Assembly (NCBI RefSeq): GCF_000296815.2 | Contig: NZ_CAIT01000006.1 | Span: 1,184,777-1,248,776, forward strand | DNA from: Fibrisoma limi BUZ 3 | Lineage (GTDB): Bacteria > Bacteroidota > Bacteroidia > Cytophagales > Spirosomataceae | Reading direction: 5' to 3' | Length of the DNA: 64,000 bases | Shown here: one piece after another, positions 61,219 through 64,000 of the stretch | Numbering within the stretch: position 1 is the first letter of the stretch | Layout of the letters: each line of letters opens with the position of its first letter | Translations under genes and position numbers: made by a program | The notes under the pieces: generated by a model | Database searches by the model: none | What the model was told of the DNA's origin: nothing | What the model saw: the letters and a program-made list of their open reading frames with translations, nothing else

Positions 61219-62004
61219 TTAATCTCCCATCCACGACCGGAATTCGCCAGCCCGTTCGCGGCTGATAAAAACATCTTCGGCTATAGCTGGTCTCAGATCC
61301 AGTTTCAATCGCCCGTTGAAGTGCAGATGAACCCGGTCAACGGATCTGGCGTGAATGATGAACTGGCGATTAGCCCGGAAAAAGTGGCGTGGATTCAGTT
61401 TCTGAACCAGTTCGTCCAGTTTGTAATCGACAACCAGCGACCGGCCATCCCAGGTCCGGACAAACGTCAGCCGGTCTTCCGTGTAGAAATAGGCCATGTC
61501 GCCTACTTCCACCGGTATCAGCCTGGATCCCTGTTTGAGCAGAAACCGTTCGGTATAGGTCGGCGTAGCGCTGTCGGTGGGCGTTGGCGTCCGAAAAGCC
61601 GCTACCAGCGCCCGCAGATCGGCGGCCGGGTTCGGTTGGCCATATAATTTGCGCAGGTCGCTGAATTTGGTCAGACTTCGGCGCAACGACGCTTCATCGA
61701 TGGGTTTGAGCAGGTAATCGACGCTGTTGACCCGAAAGGCCCGGAGCGCGTATTCATCGTAGGCCGTCGTGAAAATCACCGGGCAGCGCACCTCAACCCG
61801 CTCAAATACCTCAAAGCTCTGTCCATCCACAAGTTCAATATCGGCCAACAGCAGATCGGGCGGCTCGTGTTGCCTGAACCAGGCCGTAGCTTCCTCAACG
61901 CTATCGAGGGTAGCCAGGATGGTGACCGCAGGGTCATAGTCCCGGATCATGGCCTGCAATTGCCGGGCGGCCAGGGTCTCATCTTCAATAATCAGGATCG
62001 TCAT
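61219..62004 (-). CDS. LytTR-type response regulator
   Basis: Encodes 261 aa. A receiver domain (1-118; IEDETLAARQLQAMI, phospho-Asp near 55 in LLLADIELV, Lys in YLLKPID) is followed by a LytTR DNA-binding domain (about 150-258; FLLKQGSRLIPVEVGDMAYF, FRANRQFIIHARSVDRVHLH). It overlaps the kinase gene before it by 4 bases. Regulators of this kind control envelope, quorum or metabolic genes. The dab operon directly downstream on the same strand is a candidate target. Confidence 0.94.
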   Translation of the reverse strand: MTILIIEDETLAARQLQAMIRDYDPAVTILATLDSVEEATAWFRQHEPPDLLLADIELVDGQSFEVFERVEVRCPVIFTTAYDEYALRAFRVNSVDYLLKPIDEASLRRSLTKFSDLRKLYGQPNPAADLRALVAAFRTPTPTDSATPTYTERFLLKQGSRLIPVEVGDMAYFYTEDRLTFVRTWDGRSLVVDYKLDELVQKLNPRHFFRANRQFIIHARSVDRVHLHFNGRLKLDLRPAIAEDVFISRERAGEFRSWMGD

Positions 62005-63032
62005 GGGGCAATCAGGGGTACTTCGACGGTGAAAAAATCGGGTGTTTCCTCGATCAGGACCGTATCGTGGCCCAGCAGTCGGTATTTCTGGGTAATCGTG
62101 AGCAGGCCCTTCTTATCCGACGCTACGTCGGCCCGCGCTTTCCGTTGCAGATTATTCCGAACGACCAGCGTCGGATTACCGTGGCTGCGAATCGAGATTG
62201 TCAGCGGCCGACTGGCCGATACGATATTATGCTTGACCGCATTCTCGACCAGCAGTTGCAGGGTTAATGGCGGAAGCCGGTAGGCCCGGTAGGCCGGATC
62301 AATCCCTACGTCGACCCGCAGGCCTTCGTCAAAACGGGTTTTCAGCAGGTTCAGGTAAGCATGCGTGAAGGCCAGTTCGTCTTCGAGCAAAATAAGCGGC
62401 TGTTCGTTGCTCTGAAGCAGGTACCGGTACACCTGTGCCAGATCGCCGATAAACTGCACCGCTTTGCTGTTTTCATTGGTTTTGACCAGCGCCTGCAGGG
62501 TGTTCAGGCTGTTGAACAGAAAATGCGGCTGTACCTGCGTCCGGAGCAGACTCAACTGAATTTCGAGCTGCGTTCGCTGCAGTTCCTCCGCCTGTCGTTT
62601 GGTTTGCAGCCAGTGGCGAAAAAAATAACGGGCTTCGTAGATGGATACAATGATGGTAAAATAAAACAGCCCCACACCGTACATGAATGGAATATCGCCG
62701 GGCTCCCACGTAGCCGCGTCTGCGAATACGTAGTAACGAGTCAACAGGAGCCTGGCACCAACCAGCAGGGCTGTTACGGGTATCCCTACAACGCCCAGCC
62801 AGATAAGCCGCTGATTCGTACGTTCCAGACCGGCATACCGACGCTGTGCCAGCAGAACCAGCCACCGAATGACAAACCACGACAGGTACAGCGTAAAGAT
62901 ACCGTAGGTTATGAAGCGCCACTGGCTGATCTCCGAACTGATCAGGGTCGATATATTAAAAAAGACCGTAGCTACCGCCCAGAGAACCAGCGGCCCCAGG
63001 ATACGTAATGTTCGATCATTCAACGAATTCAT
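62001..63032 (-). CDS. LytS/YehU-type sensor histidine kinase
   Basis: Encodes 343 aa from the ATG at 63032 (MNSLNDRTLRIL); an in-frame start at 63113 would add 27 residues that look non-coding. Four membrane helices (about 10-150) are followed by a His_kinase domain with the phosphorylated His in QVQPHFLFNSLNTLQALVK and an ATPase-like end with LLVENAVKHNI. It is the cognate kinase of the overlapping LytTR regulator. Confidence 0.92.
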   Translation of the reverse strand: MNSLNDRTLRILGPLVLWAVATVFFNISTLISSEISQWRFITYGIFTLYLSWFVIRWLVLLAQRRYAGLERTNQRLIWLGVVGIPVTALLVGARLLLTRYYVFADAATWEPGDIPFMYGVGLFYFTIIVSIYEARYFFRHWLQTKRQAEELQRTQLEIQLSLLRTQVQPHFLFNSLNTLQALVKTNENSKAVQFIGDLAQVYRYLLQSNEQPLILLEDELAFTHAYLNLLKTRFDEGLRVDVGIDPAYRAYRLPPLTLQLLVENAVKHNIVSASRPLTISIRSHGNPTLVVRNNLQRKARADVASDKKGLLTITQKYRLLGHDTVLIEETPDFFTVEVPLIAP

Positions 63033-63209
63033 ACAGCGTCGGCTAACAAATAGAGCCCGTCCCTGCGGATTCGCTGCTGTCTGAGTGCGCGTTCCGGAAC
63101 GTTGGCTCGTCAAAGCTACATAACCCGTGGCGGTTACGACACGCAGCGCGTTTAAAGCGTCGGAAATCTGTTGCGAATCGTACGAACGATGGCTTGATCA
63201 GCGTACTGT

Positions 63210-63240
63210 AAAAAAAGCGGCAATCCTGCCGGATTGCCGC
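63210..63240 (-). terminator. Intrinsic terminator of the small exported protein gene
   Basis: On the minus strand, GCGGCAATCC and GGATTGCCGC (63217-63226 and 63231-63240) form a perfect 10-bp stem with a 4-base loop, followed by seven T (63210-63216). Confidence 0.88.
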
Positions 63241-63265
63241 CTGTGAATGGAAGGACTCGGGTGGC

Positions 63266-63691
63266 TTAGTTCAAGCTGATCAGGCGCGTTGCCGGTACCG
63301 GCTGTGCAATCTCAAAGTTGTGTTTGGTTTCATTGGCTTTGTTCTGCACCACGATCCGGAATTTACCGGCGGGCAATTGCGCTACGTTGAATTTAACGTG
63401 GTAGGCCCCCGCTTTGCGGTTCGTCACCTGCGTAGCCAGTACGTTACCCTCTTCGTCGAGCACCTGCACGTATGAGCGCTCACCGGCAGGTTGATCAACG
63501 ATAACGTTCACGACGGCTGCTGATTTAGACGGGAAGATCATCGACCGGACAGCCGCCGGGGCCGTCGGGTTTGTCAGCGCAGGATCATTCATCGGCCGGG
63601 CGTTAGCCGCTTCGGCAGTCAGAAACAGGATGGCACCAAAAGCACCTAACAGGATGAGGGCCAATAACGCAGATTTCAGGAAGGTTTTCAT
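63266..63691 (-). CDS. Small exported beta-sandwich protein
   Basis: Encodes 141 aa with a signal peptide (MKTFLKSALLALILLGAFGA, cleaved near AEAANA). The mature part looks like a single Ig-like or sorting-domain-like beta sandwich: AVVNVIVDQPAGERSYVQVL, DEEGNVLATQVTN, YHVKFNVAQLPAGKFRIVVQ. The last motif recalls T9SS type A tails (LPAGxYxxxV), but the protein is nothing but this fold, and a PNP start is missing. It is a monocistron with its own promoter and terminator. Function unknown. Confidence 0.7.
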   Translation of the reverse strand: MKTFLKSALLALILLGAFGAILFLTAEAANARPMNDPALTNPTAPAAVRSMIFPSKSAAVVNVIVDQPAGERSYVQVLDEEGNVLATQVTNRKAGAYHVKFNVAQLPAGKFRIVVQNKANETKHNFEIAQPVPATRLISLN

Positions 63692-63735
63692 TGTATTTGT
63701 TGTTTGGTTGTGTGTGTTGTTTGCTGTTTACGATT

Positions 63736-63743
63736 CAAAGGTA
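63736..63743 (-). promoter_or_regulatory. -7 element for the small exported protein gene
   Basis: On the minus strand TACCTTTG fits TAnnTTTG, 44 bases before the ATG. No clear -33 TTG is at the standard spacing. Confidence 0.45.
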
Positions 63744-63966
63744 GCGCTACGTAAGGCACTCATTCATAGGGATATTGTTGAGTCGGTCAGAATTCCGTAC
63801 GAAGTGTTGTAAAGAGGGGCTGAATGGTAAATAGCCCGCATCAGGGAGGGTGTATCCGGCAGAAAGAGCCAGTGTCCGTAGCAGGAATGTTGCCAGCCAA
63901 CTGCTTTTCTGCGGAATAAGTGACGTAAATTTAGTTGCCCGGCGTAGGCTTCGTCCCTAAAGCACC

Positions 63967-64000
63967 ATGACTCAGACCCTACTCTTTACCATTCTTTTGT
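63967..64000 (+). CDS. Start of a gene cut by the window edge
   Basis: An ATG at 63967 opens a frame MTQTLLFTILL that continues past the end. The hydrophobic start suggests a membrane protein or a signal anchor. Eleven codons are too few to identify it. The 223 bases before it, from 63744, hold nothing else I can name. Confidence 0.35.
   Translation, partial: MTQTLLFTILL

Overview
The window looks like chromosomal DNA of a Bacteroidota bacterium of the Cytophagales, most like Spirosoma or a close relative. The signs are type IX secretion sorting domains (type A tails and a gliding-type CHU_C tail), a PorE-like OmpA protein, a SusC-style TonB-dependent receptor with a carboxypeptidase-regulatory domain, a Rho factor with a very long disordered insert, the Rpb6-like omega subunit, and several promoters with the Bacteroidota -7 element TAnnTTTG. 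Coding is dense and moderately GC-rich, except for one AT-richer patch at about 38.5-40.9 kb. No rRNA, tRNA or CRISPR array was recognised.

Layout. 0.3-13.0 kb: a hybrid two-component regulator, a tandem pair of duplicated lipoproteins, and a run of exported proteins (fibre-like protein, protease-like T9SS cargo, CsgG-like protein, pirin-like protein, gliding-type adhesin). 13.3-31 kb: core envelope and housekeeping genes, namely the PorE-like OmpA protein, tilS, an OstA/LptA-like protein, bamD, rpoZ, coaBC, a DUF4835 (PorD-like) protein, recN, an SCO/cytochrome c pair, and on the opposite strand coaX, an outer-membrane barrel and lptC. CoA synthesis, LPS export and outer-membrane assembly are thus interleaved. 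31-38.5 kb: rho with a long leader, a multi-PAS histidine kinase, a GNAT, a DinB/YfiT protein and a sterol-desaturase-like membrane enzyme.

38.5-42.7 kb is the accessory part: small orphan ORFs, a three-helix membrane protein that resembles membrane effectors, a DUF4177-like protein and several foldable intergenic elements, two of which resemble integron attC sites, followed by a methyltransferase and small enzymes. 42.8-49.7 kb: a PhoD phosphatase and TonB receptor pair, a striking array of long palindromes, an OBAP-family lipoprotein and a sulfatase.

50-57.2 kb is a stress cluster: two universal stress proteins, each next to a small 131-residue helical protein, an L,D-transpeptidase, a PAS kinase overlapping a receiver-CRP/FNR regulator, and a thioredoxin-fold protein. 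Four copies of a CRP/FNR-type motif, CTGA(C/A)-N4-ATCA, lie in the intergenic regions of this cluster and suggest a local regulon. 57.2-63.7 kb: a DabA/DabB inorganic-carbon pump, a LytTR two-component pair and a small exported protein.

Most genes belong to known families. The best candidates for something undescribed are the stress-cluster operator family, the palindrome array at 47.06-47.50 kb, and the cassette-like island at 38.5-40.8 kb. All functions are inferred from sequence reading; no database search was run.
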